The notes: generated from the sequence alone by a model not told the origin. A stretch of DNA of 64,000 nt from Paenibacillus agilis (GCF_007786455.1 NZ_VNJK01000001.1:3062673-3126672); one strand, 5' to 3'; positions 1 to 9,613 are shown, counted from the first letter of the stretch. Numbers and translations: made by a program.

Positions 1-919
1 TAGCGATATATTTCAGGCGCTCCCCAACGTACACTCCCAGCCCTTCATTCACTTTCTTCTGAAGTGGCAGGACATCACCAATAGTCAGCTGCATCAGCTC
101 ATTAACTGTTATTTGAGACTGCCCTAGCTCAGTGACAATTGGCAGCTCAGCTTTTGTAACACGCTGACGAAGCTTTTCGACTTCGATGGGTTCGCTCATC
201 TTTTTCTCAGATACGAACCAGTGATGGACAGATAATTTCGGCATAATCGGTTCAATGACCACATGTGGTATACATAGATTGATCATACCTGTCGTATCAC
301 CGATTTTGGTGCTTAGAGAAATCAATGCGATCGTTTCATTAGGAGAAACAATTTGCATGAACTGTGGATTAGTCTCCAAGCTTTCCAAGCGCGGACGAAT
401 ATCCAATACGGTCTTCCATGCCTCATGAAGACTATCAAAAGCTCGACTGAACACCCGCTCCAAAACTGTAGTCTCGATCTCAGTCAAACCTTGGATTTTA
501 CTTGGAGCGATGCCAGCGCCACCTAATAGGCGATCCAACATCGCCAAGGCAACGTTCGGATTCACTTCAAGCACCATTCGTCCTTTGAGAGGCTCAGCCT
601 CGAAAATGTTCAAAATTGTCATTTTCGGAATGGAGCGGATAAACTCATCATAAGGAAGCTGTTCAACCTGCACGACATTGATTTGAACAAATGTCCGCAG
701 CTGTGCTGAAAAATACGTCGTTAAATACCTTGCAAAATTTTCGTGGATACGTGTTAACGTCCTTATGTGATCTTTTGAAAAACGAACGGCCCGCTTGAAA
801 TCGTAAGAACGGATCTTGCGTTGCGTTTCTTCCTTTTTAAGTTCTTCCGCATCCATTTCACCGGAAGATAGTGCCGCTAGAAGAGCGTCGATCTCATTCT
901 GCGATAAAACGTCAACCAA
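1..919 (-). CDS. fliM: Flagellar motor switch protein FliM (3' end cut by window)
   Basis: FliM forms the C ring of the flagellar motor with FliG and FliN/FliY and receives phospho-CheY to change rotation. The N-terminus reads LSQNEIDALL at residues 5-14, the conserved CheY-binding peptide. The start is a TTG at 919, chosen because GGGGGTG lies 7 bases upstream and no ATG fits. About 306 codons are present; the family is near 330, so roughly the last 25 residues lie beyond the window edge. It follows fliL by 61 bases in the same operon. Confidence 0.93.
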   Translation of the reverse strand, partial: MVDVLSQNEIDALLAALSSGEMDAEELKKEETQRKIRSYDFKRAVRFSKDHIRTLTRIHENFARYLTTYFSAQLRTFVQINVVQVEQLPYDEFIRSIPKMTILNIFEAEPLKGRMVLEVNPNVALAMLDRLLGGAGIAPSKIQGLTEIETTVLERVFSRAFDSLHEAWKTVLDIRPRLESLETNPQFMQIVSPNETIALISLSTKIGDTTGMINLCIPHVVIEPIMPKLSVHHWFVSEKKMSEPIEVEKLRQRVTKAELPIVTELGQSQITVNELMQLTIGDVLPLQKKVNEGLGVYVGERLKYIA

Positions 920-980
920 TCGTTTCACCCCCTTACAGGAATCAGCCGCATCAATCTATCATTGATGCTTAATGCTAGTG

Positions 981-1436
981 CTAGATACGTTGCATGATGA
1001 AGTTCGTAATGTCTACTTGAATTACTTTTCCTTCAGGAATCTTCTTATTAATTAGATCCAGCAATTTAGCAGACAACTGGTCTTTCCCTTTAGTGCCCTC
1101 TAAATCCTCTGGTTTCGTATCAGCTAATGTTTTCAATACTTCTGGCTTAATAATAAGCTCTTTAATCTTCTCAAATTCTTCTTTTGTCTTCTTTGAATCT
1201 AACTGGAAAGCAAAGTCAATCGCTACTACCGTATCTCGGCCAGCAAGGTTTGTCTTAATGTCTTTCAGTTCAGATGTCATTTCAACAATTTCATCTGCTG
1301 ATAACCTTACTACCGCTGACGATTCATTATTTACTTCTGAATTCCCATTCATAGAGTTGATGACCATTATTATTACGAGTGCTACCAACGTAATCGCTAG
1401 AAGCATTGTAACCATCCATGGCAACATTCGTTTCAT
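981..1436 (-). CDS. fliL: Flagellar basal body-associated protein FliL
   Basis: A 151-residue single-pass membrane protein that sits around the stator at the basal body and supports torque or swarming. One hydrophobic segment spans about residues 6-28, followed by a Ser/Asn-rich linker and a periplasmic-type C-terminal domain, the normal FliL layout and length. Its ATG overlaps the end of swrD by 4 bases, so the two are probably translationally coupled. Assignment rests on architecture and on position between swrD and fliM, as in B. subtilis. Confidence 0.9.
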   Translation of the reverse strand: MKRMLPWMVTMLLAITLVALVIIMVINSMNGNSEVNNESSAVVRLSADEIVEMTSELKDIKTNLAGRDTVVAIDFAFQLDSKKTKEEFEKIKELIIKPEVLKTLADTKPEDLEGTKGKDQLSAKLLDLINKKIPEGKVIQVDITNFIMQRI

Positions 1437-1657
1437 GACTGTCCCTCCGTTGACTGCAGCTTGATCGTGCCAGCAATTGCGCCGACTGATTGAACATACT
1501 CAGAGATAAGACGAATGACTTCAGGAGCTTTTTCTAAGACAATAATTTTCTTGCCGCTAAAAAGGGTTATGTACGTGTCCGGCGTTTCTTCAACTGCTTC
1601 GATATGTAAGGCATTAATCCACACCGTCGAACCGTTTAGCTTGGTTACTTTAATCAT
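1433..1657 (-). CDS. swrD: Swarming motility/flagellar protein SwrD (FlbD family)
   Basis: A 74-residue protein of the FlbD family. It opens MIKVTKLNGSTVWINALHIE and has the ETPDTYITLFSGKKIIV core typical of the family. In B. subtilis SwrD (formerly YlzI) raises motor power for swarming; a similar role here is inferred. It sits between the hook/rod gene and fliL and overlaps fliL by 4 bases. Confidence 0.88.
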   Translation of the reverse strand: MIKVTKLNGSTVWINALHIEAVEETPDTYITLFSGKKIIVLEKAPEVIRLISEYVQSVGAIAGTIKLQSTEGQS

Positions 1658-1687
1658 GCCCGAATCTCTCCTCCTCGCCTCTGTTTG

Positions 1688-1714
1688 CTCGGTCGCCCAT
1701 GATGGACGACCGAG
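1688..1714 (-). other. Stem-loop between flgG and swrD
   Basis: CTCGGTCG (1688-1695) and CGACCGAG (1707-1714) form a perfect 8-bp stem in the 90-base gap between flgG and swrD. No T-run follows on the minus strand, so it is not an ordinary terminator. It may be an mRNA processing or stability element inside the long operon. Confidence 0.5.
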
Positions 1715-1747
1715 GTAAAACTTACATCAATATTGAACCATCAATGA

Positions 1748-2566
1748 TTAACGTTTGAGGTTAACTACTTCTTGAAGCACTTCATCAGAAGTCGTAATGA
1801 TACGTGAGTTGGCTTGGAAACCACGCTGAGCAACGATCATCTCTGTGAACTCTTCTGTTAAATCAACGTTGGACATTTCCAACTGACCAGAAATGATTGC
1901 ACCTGTTCCTGCAGCAAGATCACCAGCAGCTACGATCTCAATTTCACCATCGATTGCAGCATTCGGTGTTACACGATATAGATTACCACCCAGCTTTTCC
2001 AGACCTTCTGGGTTAACCACTTTAACCATACCGATTTGCACATCAAGCGCCTCTGTAGTTCCATCTTCCATTTTAGCTATAATTTGCCCTGTTTGGGAAA
2101 TTGTAAAATTAGTTACGTCTTCTGGAATTTGGATAATTCCACCGTCCATGCTGGATACGAGAAGCCCGTCAGCAGTGACCAATTGACGCTCAGCATCCAT
2201 ATGGAAGTCACCAGCGCGTGTCAGAAACGGTGCTTCTTGATCTTCATTCAATTTAACAGCAAAAAATCCATCACCATCAATGCGAAGATCGAGCGGGCGG
2301 TTCGTTGTTTGTGCACTACCACCAGTGTGAACTGTATCGATAGCAGCGATAGATACACCAAGACCTACCTGCATCGCGTTTACTCCGCCTCGACCGTCAC
2401 CTGGAGCAGTAACACCAGACATCGTTTGGCTCATAATATCTTTAAACATAACGCGACCTTTTTTGAAACCTGCTGTATTTACATTGGAAATATTGTTACC
2501 AATGACATCGAGTTTCGTTTGGAAACCTCGCATACCCGATACACCTGAATACATAGAACGAATCAT
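1748..2566 (-). CDS. flgG: Flagellar hook/rod protein (FlgG family; the operon's flgE position)
   Basis: A 272-residue axial protein of the rod/hook family. The N-terminus carries the rod-family motif (SGMRGFQTKLDVIGNNISN, residues 10-28) and the C-terminus ends in the matching helix (LEMSNVDLTEEF...VAQRGFQANS). Both are needed for stacking in the axial structure. The length suits FlgG, or the short FlgE-type hook protein encoded at the same operon position in B. subtilis; sequence alone does not separate the two names. A good RBS precedes the ATG. Confidence 0.85.
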   Translation of the reverse strand: MIRSMYSGVSGMRGFQTKLDVIGNNISNVNTAGFKKGRVMFKDIMSQTMSGVTAPGDGRGGVNAMQVGLGVSIAAIDTVHTGGSAQTTNRPLDLRIDGDGFFAVKLNEDQEAPFLTRAGDFHMDAERQLVTADGLLVSSMDGGIIQIPEDVTNFTISQTGQIIAKMEDGTTEALDVQIGMVKVVNPEGLEKLGGNLYRVTPNAAIDGEIEIVAAGDLAAGTGAIISGQLEMSNVDLTEEFTEMIVAQRGFQANSRIITTSDEVLQEVVNLKR

Positions 2567-2656
2567 CGTTGTATCCTCCTTAATTGAACTTGCGTTTGTG
2601 TCCGCCTCAGTCGGTCAGCAGACAAAAGGCCCCCAAATGGTCCGGCCCAACATGAT

Positions 2657-3049
2657 TTAAATAAATACGGTACTATCAATCGCAGTAAATACATGGCCTT
2701 GTTTGTAAGGATCCGCTAGAGCTGTAATTACCGTTCGAGAAGGTACATTAACAATAAAAGCCGCATTATCAGCAAGGAGCAGGGATTGTCTTGATCCTTT
2801 GGCCTCTACTTCGACTATGGCTTTGTTCAGCTTGTCCATCAACTCAGGCGTCAATTTCAACCCACGCTCTTTCATACGCTGCTCTGCATGATGACTAAAG
2901 CGAAGCTCTCCCGCGCGTGAAATTTCGCGGTCCAACATTTGTTGAAAGGTAGCATTCCCCTGTAAGGAAGCCGCCTTTGTTGGCGCTTTAACTGCTTGAT
3001 GAATTGGGGCTGATTGTCCAATCACCCCAATTGGGATATTCATTCTCAT
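2657..3049 (-). CDS. Flagellar operon protein, TIGR02530-like
   Basis: A 130-residue protein between flgD and flgG. It has the FQQMLDREI and RFSHHAEQRMKERGL segments that I associate with the small 'flagellar operon protein' family found at this position in many Firmicutes; its biochemical role is unknown. Its start overlaps the flgD stop by 4 bases, indicating coupling. No membrane segment or signal peptide is visible. Family placement is from memory of the motif. Confidence 0.75.
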   Translation of the reverse strand: MRMNIPIGVIGQSAPIHQAVKAPTKAASLQGNATFQQMLDREISRAGELRFSHHAEQRMKERGLKLTPELMDKLNKAIVEVEAKGSRQSLLLADNAAFIVNVPSRTVITALADPYKQGHVFTAIDSTVFI

Positions 3050-3567
3050 GCGCTCACATCCGTTTCCTTATCGGCATTGGATGCTGATGGATTACTAGCA
3101 CTTCCATCACTTGCATTTCGAATCTCCGTAATCACCGTCATATCAACTTCTACTTCTCCAACCTTCGCATAGGTCAAGCCATTACGAACGATGATAGAAT
3201 CAACAACTCCTGATTTCAGCGTCGTTTCACCCGGTTGACCATCTGTACCCATTTCCCCTCCAGATGTCCAAGTAATCTGCTTGCCGATTAGGTTCGAAGA
3301 CATGCCGAACGATTGCTGCAACGCGCTCAGTTGCTGATTGATAGATGTCAACTGCTCTACCGATGTGAACTGTGCCATTTGCGCAATAAATTCTTTATCT
3401 TGCAAAGGCTGCGTTGGGTCCTGATTCTGCAACTGCGTCATCAATATTTTCAAGAAGTCATCTTTGCCCAATTGATTGCCATCATAGGGTTTAGCAAGCT
3501 TCAAATTATCTTGATGATAGTTAGGCCACATTAAATGATTGTTTACACCTGCATTGACACTCGTCAT
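3046..3567 (-). CDS. flgD: Flagellar hook assembly cap protein FlgD
   Basis: FlgD is the scaffold at the tip of the growing hook and is removed when the hook is complete. The conserved N-terminal motif is visible (LGKDDFLKILMTQLQNQDP, about residues 33-51, then DKEFIAQMAQFTSVEQL). The C-terminal half is shorter than in enterobacteria and ends in a Ser/Asp-rich tail. At 173 residues it is within the Gram-positive range. AAGGAGGTG precedes the ATG. It sits between fliK and the small operon protein. Confidence 0.9.
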   Translation of the reverse strand: MTSVNAGVNNHLMWPNYHQDNLKLAKPYDGNQLGKDDFLKILMTQLQNQDPTQPLQDKEFIAQMAQFTSVEQLTSINQQLSALQQSFGMSSNLIGKQITWTSGGEMGTDGQPGETTLKSGVVDSIIVRNGLTYAKVGEVEVDMTVITEIRNASDGSASNPSASNADKETDVSA

Positions 3568-3609
3568 TTGTACACCTCCTTACCGCTTGTAGGTCCAGAA
3601 ATGTCGTTT

Positions 3610-4926
3610 TTAGGCACTTGCTTCAAAGGAAGAACCAGATAAGCTGGAAGATGTACGATGCACTTGTTCTTCCGACTCCATTCCTTCGACATTATTCGCA
3701 TCCAACTCTACGCTATCCGCCTTAGAAGAAGAGCGGTTAGAAGAATGCTGCTCTTTACTCGAATGAGATTGACGATCGCCTTGGAACATCGAAGATGCCA
3801 TTGCGGAAGCTTCAGCAGTTGAATGCTGGCTTACTTCTAGTTTATCTACTTGGATACCAGAAGCTTGCAGCGCACCACGTAAAGAAGACAATTGTTGATC
3901 AATCATTTCTTTTGCTCCAGCATGTTCTGTAAAGAACTGAGCTATCAATTGACCATTCTGCATCGTAATCTTAATATCCACTTGTCCCAAATGCTCAGGA
4001 TACAGTCGAATCTTTGCTTCTGAAGTACCGTTAAAGTGACGAATAGACATTTGCTTGATTAACATCTCGCCCATGTTGTGAGCAAATTGCTGAATCGGTA
4101 CTTGCGGTATCGGTTTAGCTGAAGTCATCCCTTCTGCTCGAAGAGCAAACTGGCTCACTGTCATATGTTGGGTCGGCACTTCTGATCCTTCATTGCTCAT
4201 TGCTGTCGCCATCATTTCACCGCTCTTACCAATGCTCTGCTCTTGGTGAGCTTTAGCAGTAAGCGATTGACGCAATGTCTCAGCCCCAGCTGTGTTCGTT
4301 TCTGTTACTTGAGCCAGCAAATTTGCGATTGCTGTCGGATTCGATTGCTGATGCTTCATTAGCACCTCACCGAGTTGTTTCAAATGCTGAAGCATATCAT
4401 CTACCTTTACAGCTGCCATTTCACCAGCTGCTTGATTCGTCATCACACGTGCGTGTTGTGCAAATTGTTCGAATTGATCAAGTGCAACAATACTTACCGT
4501 CTGCGGCTGATTCATTAACGCTTGAATCGCTGCTTGCTGTTCAGCAGATAATGAATTGCCATCTTGTTGTGCTAATAAATTTTGAGCTTGCACAATCCAT
4601 TGCTGTAATGCATCAAGCAAGGCTGGATCCTGTTCAATCTGTTGCTCCACCTCTTTAAGGGCACCCTCTAATTGAACGAGCAATTGTTCGATTAGAGCCA
4701 GTTGCTCGTTACCTTCTACTAAAGAAGCATCCGCTAACAATGGCAGAGGGTAAGCAAGCCCTGTTTGAGAAGCAGCTGTCGAAGAGCCATTCATCAATTG
4801 TGCAAGCGAGCTGCTAAATGCCGCTCCATCAACTGCTGTCGTCCCACTCGTAGAAGTAGCGTTATTTCCAGCCACAGAAGAAGCTGCGCTTGTTGCAGAA
4901 ACACTTGATACGTTCATTGTCATCAT
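3610..4926 (-). CDS. fliK: Flagellar hook-length control protein FliK
   Basis: A secreted ruler that sets hook length and switches export specificity through FlhB. The first ~280 residues are low-complexity and Gln/Ala/Ser-rich, as expected of the variable ruler. The conserved C-terminal hook-length domain is recognisable by LRAEGM...IRLYPEHLGQVDIKI and the MIDQQLSSLRGAL segment (about residues 255-365). A Ser-rich tail follows. At 438 residues it is normal for the family. GGAGGTG lies 4-6 bases before the ATG. Confidence 0.87.
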   Translation of the reverse strand: MMTMNVSSVSATSAASSVAGNNATSTSGTTAVDGAAFSSSLAQLMNGSSTAASQTGLAYPLPLLADASLVEGNEQLALIEQLLVQLEGALKEVEQQIEQDPALLDALQQWIVQAQNLLAQQDGNSLSAEQQAAIQALMNQPQTVSIVALDQFEQFAQHARVMTNQAAGEMAAVKVDDMLQHLKQLGEVLMKHQQSNPTAIANLLAQVTETNTAGAETLRQSLTAKAHQEQSIGKSGEMMATAMSNEGSEVPTQHMTVSQFALRAEGMTSAKPIPQVPIQQFAHNMGEMLIKQMSIRHFNGTSEAKIRLYPEHLGQVDIKITMQNGQLIAQFFTEHAGAKEMIDQQLSSLRGALQASGIQVDKLEVSQHSTAEASAMASSMFQGDRQSHSSKEQHSSNRSSSKADSVELDANNVEGMESEEQVHRTSSSLSGSSFEASA

Positions 4927-4996
4927 TGTTCACCTCCCTTCTTAATGACTCCCACGCTCATCTTCCGATTACCGTTTATCCACAATCAACATATTT

Positions 4997-5920
4997 CTAC
5001 TGATTAGGAAGCAGCTTAGCAACAAGCTTAGCTGTCGCTTCTTTGTCGATCTTAGTCATAGCATCTAACAGCTTAGAACGTACGTTATCATCCACCGTAT
5101 TCAATACGGCCAGCGCCTTAGTCGGACTAACCTTCGCTGTTTCTAGCAGCACTTCGGCACCGCTTTGTGGAGTCATGCTAGCAAATGTTTTAGATAGCTC
5201 TGCTTTATCAAGACCTGTGTGGGACTTTTCTTGCACTTGCTGTTTCTTCAATCTTGCTTGCAACGCCGCAATCTGCTGATTTTCAGAAGACTTGCTTTCC
5301 TTAAGCATCATGCTTACTTCAGCAGCTGTTTGGGGTTTCATTTTCTCCAAAATCTTCACACGCTGCTCTTCTTTCATCTCATTCATAATGAGACTTACCT
5401 CTTCAGGCGCCCAATTCTCCATAATTGGAGCCGCCTTGCTCGGCATCATCTTCCCATACATGGAAGCAAGTTCTTTAATTTGCTTCGTATAACTATCTTT
5501 GTCTGAGCTTGTTTTCTCTTGATTCAACGTATCAACTTGTTTCTTCAAGTCTTTAACTTCCGATTCAAGTGCTTGGCGTTTGTCAGCCAAAACTCGCAAA
5601 TCCTTATCCTTGGAAGCGAGCAGCTCCTTCAAATCAGCAATTTGCTCTTCTGCTGAGGGCTCTGATGAAGCAGCATCTTTCTCTTCATCCTTATTGCTGT
5701 CTGCTCCTCCAGCCGATTCCTTCTTGTCCGATTCAGGCAGAAGCTTATTGATAACAGGTATGTCCTCTGCCCAATTTAAAATATTGTTGCGCCAATCTAC
5801 ATTGAACAGCGTCAGCAATACACCTAGTAATATAACCGTGAATACGATCGGTGTAATGATAAACAAAAAGCGTTCAAATCCTGAATAAGACGTCTTTTCT
5901 TCATACATCTCTTGCGCCAT
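4997..5920 (-). CDS. MotE/YlxF-like flagellar membrane protein with MgtE N-like domain
   Basis: A 307-residue protein at the ylxF position. One transmembrane segment (about residues 17-41) is followed by an acidic Ser/Glu linker, a coiled coil (about 90-145) and a helical C-terminal half with the repeats MYGKMMPSKAAPIMENW and SKTFASMTPQSGAEVLLE that resemble the MgtE N-terminal domain. MotE-type proteins chaperone the stator protein MotC in proteobacteria; that function is only an analogy here. It lies between fliJ and fliK. Confidence 0.78.
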   Translation of the reverse strand: MAQEMYEEKTSYSGFERFLFIITPIVFTVILLGVLLTLFNVDWRNNILNWAEDIPVINKLLPESDKKESAGGADSNKDEEKDAASSEPSAEEQIADLKELLASKDKDLRVLADKRQALESEVKDLKKQVDTLNQEKTSSDKDSYTKQIKELASMYGKMMPSKAAPIMENWAPEEVSLIMNEMKEEQRVKILEKMKPQTAAEVSMMLKESKSSENQQIAALQARLKKQQVQEKSHTGLDKAELSKTFASMTPQSGAEVLLETAKVSPTKALAVLNTVDDNVRSKLLDAMTKIDKEATAKLVAKLLPNQ

Positions 5921-5971
5921 AGTTATCCCTCCTGCTTGTGCGGCGGGTATAGATGTTATGTAATCTTTACA

Positions 5972-6418
5972 TTAACGAGAAGCCATAAAATATCGTACCG
6001 TAGCCATTTCGTCGAGTTCATTTTGCTCGGCCAACGACACTTGAAACTTAAATTGCTGTTCTGCTTTTTCACGAGCTTTAACCCATAATTTTTCATCGGA
6101 CATGCATTGGTGCAAGGCACTTTGTTTCGTGGATACGACGCCTTCCGCCTGCTTGACACGTTGATATTGAACGATCAGCTTATCATCTAAAAATAAAATG
6201 TGATGCTGCCACATTTGAAGCTCATGAACAGGTGCACATGCGTTTACCAGCTCCTGCAAAGTAATAGTCGCATCATGACGTTCTTTCTTAACACGAGACA
6301 ATGAATCTTCTTCTGCCTGAAGCTCACCAAGTGCTTGCGACAACATCCATTCCGCCTGCTTCTTCGTGTTTGTCTTTAGATCGAGTACCTTTTGAAAAGG
6401 ATACTGGAAACCCTTCAC
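5972..6418 (-). CDS. fliJ: Flagellar export chaperone FliJ
   Basis: A 148-residue, almost wholly coiled-coil protein that binds the FliI ATPase ring and FlhA to help drive flagellar type III export. It opens MKGFQYPFQKVLDLKTNTKKQAEWML, the usual FliJ start (FxFxLxxVLxLK pattern). Length and charge pattern fit the family. It begins 3 bases after the fliI stop. Confidence 0.9.
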   Translation of the reverse strand: MKGFQYPFQKVLDLKTNTKKQAEWMLSQALGELQAEEDSLSRVKKERHDATITLQELVNACAPVHELQMWQHHILFLDDKLIVQYQRVKQAEGVVSTKQSALHQCMSDEKLWVKAREKAEQQFKFQVSLAEQNELDEMATVRYFMASR

Positions 6419-6421
6419 CTA

Positions 6422-7759
6422 TTACTCACTCCTTGTGAATTGCATCTTCAATCGCTCAATCGTTTCCTCATAATCAGGGTGCTCGTGTATACGCTGTTTC
6501 GTAAAATCATTTATCGCTTCAATGGAAGCAATCGCTTCGTCAATAGTTGGGTTCGAACCGTGTTGATATGCCCCGATATTAATCAAATCTTCCGATTCGC
6601 GATATACGGCCAACAGACGTTTTAACTGCTCGGCTGCCAGTTGATGTTCTTCGCTCACGATATCTTTCATAACTCGACTTACGCTTGCAAGCACATCGAT
6701 AGCCGGGAAATGTCCTTTATGAGCAATACTTCGATTCAGTACAATATGTCCATCTAATATGCCTCGTACAGCATCGGCTATTGGTTCGTTCATATCATCA
6801 CCATCGACGAGAACGGTATAAAAGGCAGTAATGGAACCATGTGTTCCTGTACCACTTCGTTCCAACAGTTTCGGCAAATTAGCAAACACAGAAGGAGTGT
6901 AACCTCGCGTCGCTGGTGGCTCACCTATTGCAAGTCCAACTTCACGCATAGCCATCGCATATCGAGTCACCGAGTCCATCATCAACATGACATTCATACC
7001 TCTGTCCCGGAAATACTCCGCAATCGTCGTTGCAATGACCGCTCCCTTAATCCGTACTAGTGCCGGTTGATCGGAAGTAGCAACGATAACGACTGATCGC
7101 GCGAGACCTTCAGGTCCAAGATCACGTTCAATAAACTCCAACACTTCTCGTCCACGTTCACCTATTAAGGCTATGACGTTTACATCCGCTGCTGTATTAC
7201 GAGCTATCATGCCTAAAAGCGTACTTTTCCCGACACCTGATCCGGCAAATATACCGACACGCTGACCATTGCCAATTGTCAGCAAACCATCAATCGCTTT
7301 TACGCCTACACCGATAGGTTCTTCAACGCGTAATCGCTTCAATGGATTAGCTGGGCTGTTAGAAGTAGAATATGGTTTCATTCTGGTTGGTAAGTACGAG
7401 CCATCCAAAGGTTCTCCTAGCCCATTAAGCACTTTACCAAGCAGCTCAGAGCCAACCTGAACCGTTAATGGCTTACCCGTACCTACAACGTCACAGCCAG
7501 GACCAATATCGTCTAGTTCACCTAATGGCATCAAAAGAACTTTATTATCACGGAATCCTACAACTTCAGCCTTTAAAGGGTTTCTGCCTTTGCTCGGATA
7601 GATATAGCACACCTCTCCGATACTTGCATCTGGTCCCTCCGATTCAACAGTCAAGCCAATAACTTGAGTAACTTTTCCGTTGACGCGAACAGAATCAACA
7701 TGTTCTAAGCGTTCCTTATACTTCTCAACATTCCAACGATAATGGGTATTAGATGTCAT
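6422..7759 (-). CDS. fliI: Flagellum-specific ATPase FliI
   Basis: The hexameric ATPase of the flagellar export apparatus, related to the F1 beta subunit. Walker A GSGVGKST is at residues 173-180, and the export-ATPase signature runs through LMMDSVTRYAMAMREVGLA and GEPPATRGYTPSVFA. I place the start at the ATG at 7759 (MTSNTHYRWN, 445 aa) because AGAGGAGAG lies 8 bases upstream; an in-frame start at 7789 would extend it into fliH without a good RBS. The start overlaps the fliH stop by 11 bases. Confidence 0.95.
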   Translation of the reverse strand: MTSNTHYRWNVEKYKERLEHVDSVRVNGKVTQVIGLTVESEGPDASIGEVCYIYPSKGRNPLKAEVVGFRDNKVLLMPLGELDDIGPGCDVVGTGKPLTVQVGSELLGKVLNGLGEPLDGSYLPTRMKPYSTSNSPANPLKRLRVEEPIGVGVKAIDGLLTIGNGQRVGIFAGSGVGKSTLLGMIARNTAADVNVIALIGERGREVLEFIERDLGPEGLARSVVIVATSDQPALVRIKGAVIATTIAEYFRDRGMNVMLMMDSVTRYAMAMREVGLAIGEPPATRGYTPSVFANLPKLLERSGTGTHGSITAFYTVLVDGDDMNEPIADAVRGILDGHIVLNRSIAHKGHFPAIDVLASVSRVMKDIVSEEHQLAAEQLKRLLAVYRESEDLINIGAYQHGSNPTIDEAIASIEAINDFTKQRIHEHPDYEETIERLKMQFTRSE

Positions 7760-8600
7760 TATCGCTTCTCTCCTCTTGTTGATGCGCAACTTGCAAGAGT
7801 GCTTTCTTTATCTCCGCTAGCTGCGTATCAATTTTCGCATCAATGCTACCAAGTGCTGAGCGGATCACACAGCCGTGATCTTTGACCGTCGCATCTGGTA
7901 TAATTTGCAATTCCGCTTGTGAGTCTATCGATAGACTCAGCTCTTCTCTTGCTGCATGGAGCATGTTGAAATGCTCTGCAGAGACACATAATGTAATTGT
8001 TCCAGATTCGCGCTTACGCAATAATTGCGTACGAATCATATTAACAATGCGCTCTGGTTCAATAGCAACTTGTTCATTCATTATTTTCTCTGCGATGATA
8101 CAACTGAGTGACACAACAAACGGCTCGGCTTCTTGAATGATCTGTTCCTTAAGCTGATAGGCTTGCTCAAGAATTGCTGCTGATTCTGAAACCTTGCTGG
8201 CATATACTTCTTCTACAGCAGCCTCAGCCCGTTCATAACCCTCGGCATATCCTGTGGATTGTGCTTCTGTTCGAATTTCATCACGTAAAGCATCATCTTC
8301 ACTGCGACGTTCGTTCCACCATGTTTCGATCTGCGCTTGACCTTGTTCTATCAATTGTTCAGCCTCAGCGTTCGCATGACGCACTTGATCCTCTGCCAAC
8401 GTTTGCGCATCATCCAGTATCGTGCGACGCAAGTGATCCAACTGCTCATCTTGCGCCAACAATCGCTCTGCATCCCATTCTTCTTCTGTTTTAGCAGCCG
8501 CAGTTTCTTCTTGCTGCAGCTGCTGATGTTTGCGCACTGCTTCAAGCAGACGCAATTGTTCTACAGGTACATAGTGAGAAGGTTTGATCACGTTAGACAA
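7749..8600 (-). CDS. fliH: Flagellar assembly protein FliH
   Basis: FliH binds FliI, holds it inactive as a dimer complex and tethers it to the C ring. The protein has a Gln/Glu-rich coiled N-terminal half and a C-terminal part related to the stator stalk of V/F-ATPases (ALGSIDAKIDTQLAEIKKAL). I prefer the TTG start at 8600 (LSNVIKPSHYV, 283 aa), with GGAGGAG 9 bases upstream. A GTG at 8621 would add 7 residues with a poorer site. The gene starts 8 bases before the end of fliG. Confidence 0.86.
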   Translation of the reverse strand: MSNVIKPSHYVPVEQLRLLEAVRKHQQLQQEETAAAKTEEEWDAERLLAQDEQLDHLRRTILDDAQTLAEDQVRHANAEAEQLIEQGQAQIETWWNERRSEDDALRDEIRTEAQSTGYAEGYERAEAAVEEVYASKVSESAAILEQAYQLKEQIIQEAEPFVVSLSCIIAEKIMNEQVAIEPERIVNMIRTQLLRKRESGTITLCVSAEHFNMLHAAREELSLSIDSQAELQIIPDATVKDHGCVIRSALGSIDAKIDTQLAEIKKALLQVAHQQEERSDNDI

Positions 8601-9606
8601 TGATATCGTCTCCTCCGCCACGTGCGATAATGATCTCTCCAGATTCCTCTAGGCGACGAATGATTGCCACGATACGAGTCTGAGCTTCCTCAACGTCACG
8701 CAGCCTCACTGGGCCCATAAACTCCATTTCTTCTCTGAATGTATCCGCCATACGCTTCGACATATTACGGAATACAGCATTGCGTACATCTTCGCTTGCC
8801 ACTTTAAGAGCAAGTTGTAGATCACCGTTATCGAGATCACGGATAATACGTTGAATCGAACGATTGTCGATATTAACGATATCTTCGAATACAAACATCC
8901 GTTTCTTAATTTCTTCTGCAAGTTCAGGATCTTGAATTTCAAGTGAATCCAAGATAGTACGTTCTGTACCACGGTCTACACCGTTCAAAATGTTTACAAT
9001 CGACTCGATGCCTCCTGCACTTGTGTAATCCTGCGTGACTGTCGCTGACAACTTCTGTTCCAAAACAGACTCAACTTGACTGATTACTTCAGGTGTAGTG
9101 CTATCCATCAAGGCAATACGACGTGCTACATCAGCCTGTTTCTCTGGAGCTAACGAAGACAGAATCTGAGAAGATTGCTCGGTTTGTAAATAAGACAATA
9201 CCAATGCAATCGTTTGAGCACTTTCATTCTGAATAAAGTTCAAAATTTGAAGCGCATCTGCCTTGCGAGCAAAGTCAAATGGTCTCACCTGCAATGTTGC
9301 TGTCAAGCGATTAATTATATCAATAGCTTTAGAGGAGCCTAATGCTTTCTCCAAAATCTCTCTCGCATAATTAATACCGCCTTGAGAAATATATTCTTGA
9401 GCTAAGCAGATCTGATGAAACTCACTTAAAACCTGCTCTTTCTCAGGTGTATCTACTTTGCGTACATTCGCAATTTCCAATGTCAATTGCTCGATCTCTT
9501 CGTCGCGTAAATGCTTGAAAATTTGTGCTGACACTTCTGGCCCTAACGATATGAGCAGAATTGCTGCTTTTTGTCTACCTGTCAAACTAACTGAACCTCT
9601 AGCCAT
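8593..9606 (-). CDS. fliG: Flagellar motor switch protein FliG
   Basis: FliG links the MS ring (FliF) to FliM and carries the charged helix that meets the stator, so it is the torque-receiving rotor protein. The sequence has the standard N, middle and C domains, with the C-terminal stretch FEDIVNIDNRSIQRIIRDLDNGDLQLAL and the MFVFEDIV motif. I use the ATG at 9606 (MARGSVSLTGRQKAAIL, 337 aa), preceded by GAGGTGAGC. The upstream ATG at 9627 overlaps fliF without a clear RBS. Confidence 0.95.
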   Translation of the reverse strand: MARGSVSLTGRQKAAILLISLGPEVSAQIFKHLRDEEIEQLTLEIANVRKVDTPEKEQVLSEFHQICLAQEYISQGGINYAREILEKALGSSKAIDIINRLTATLQVRPFDFARKADALQILNFIQNESAQTIALVLSYLQTEQSSQILSSLAPEKQADVARRIALMDSTTPEVISQVESVLEQKLSATVTQDYTSAGGIESIVNILNGVDRGTERTILDSLEIQDPELAEEIKKRMFVFEDIVNIDNRSIQRIIRDLDNGDLQLALKVASEDVRNAVFRNMSKRMADTFREEMEFMGPVRLRDVEEAQTRIVAIIRRLEESGEIIIARGGGDDIIV

Positions 9607-9613
9607 TATCTGC

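Noticed and set aside
2036-2548. 170-aa plus-strand ORF opposite flgG
   Set aside because: The minus strand encodes a complete FlgG-type protein in operon order; the plus frame is a chance open frame.
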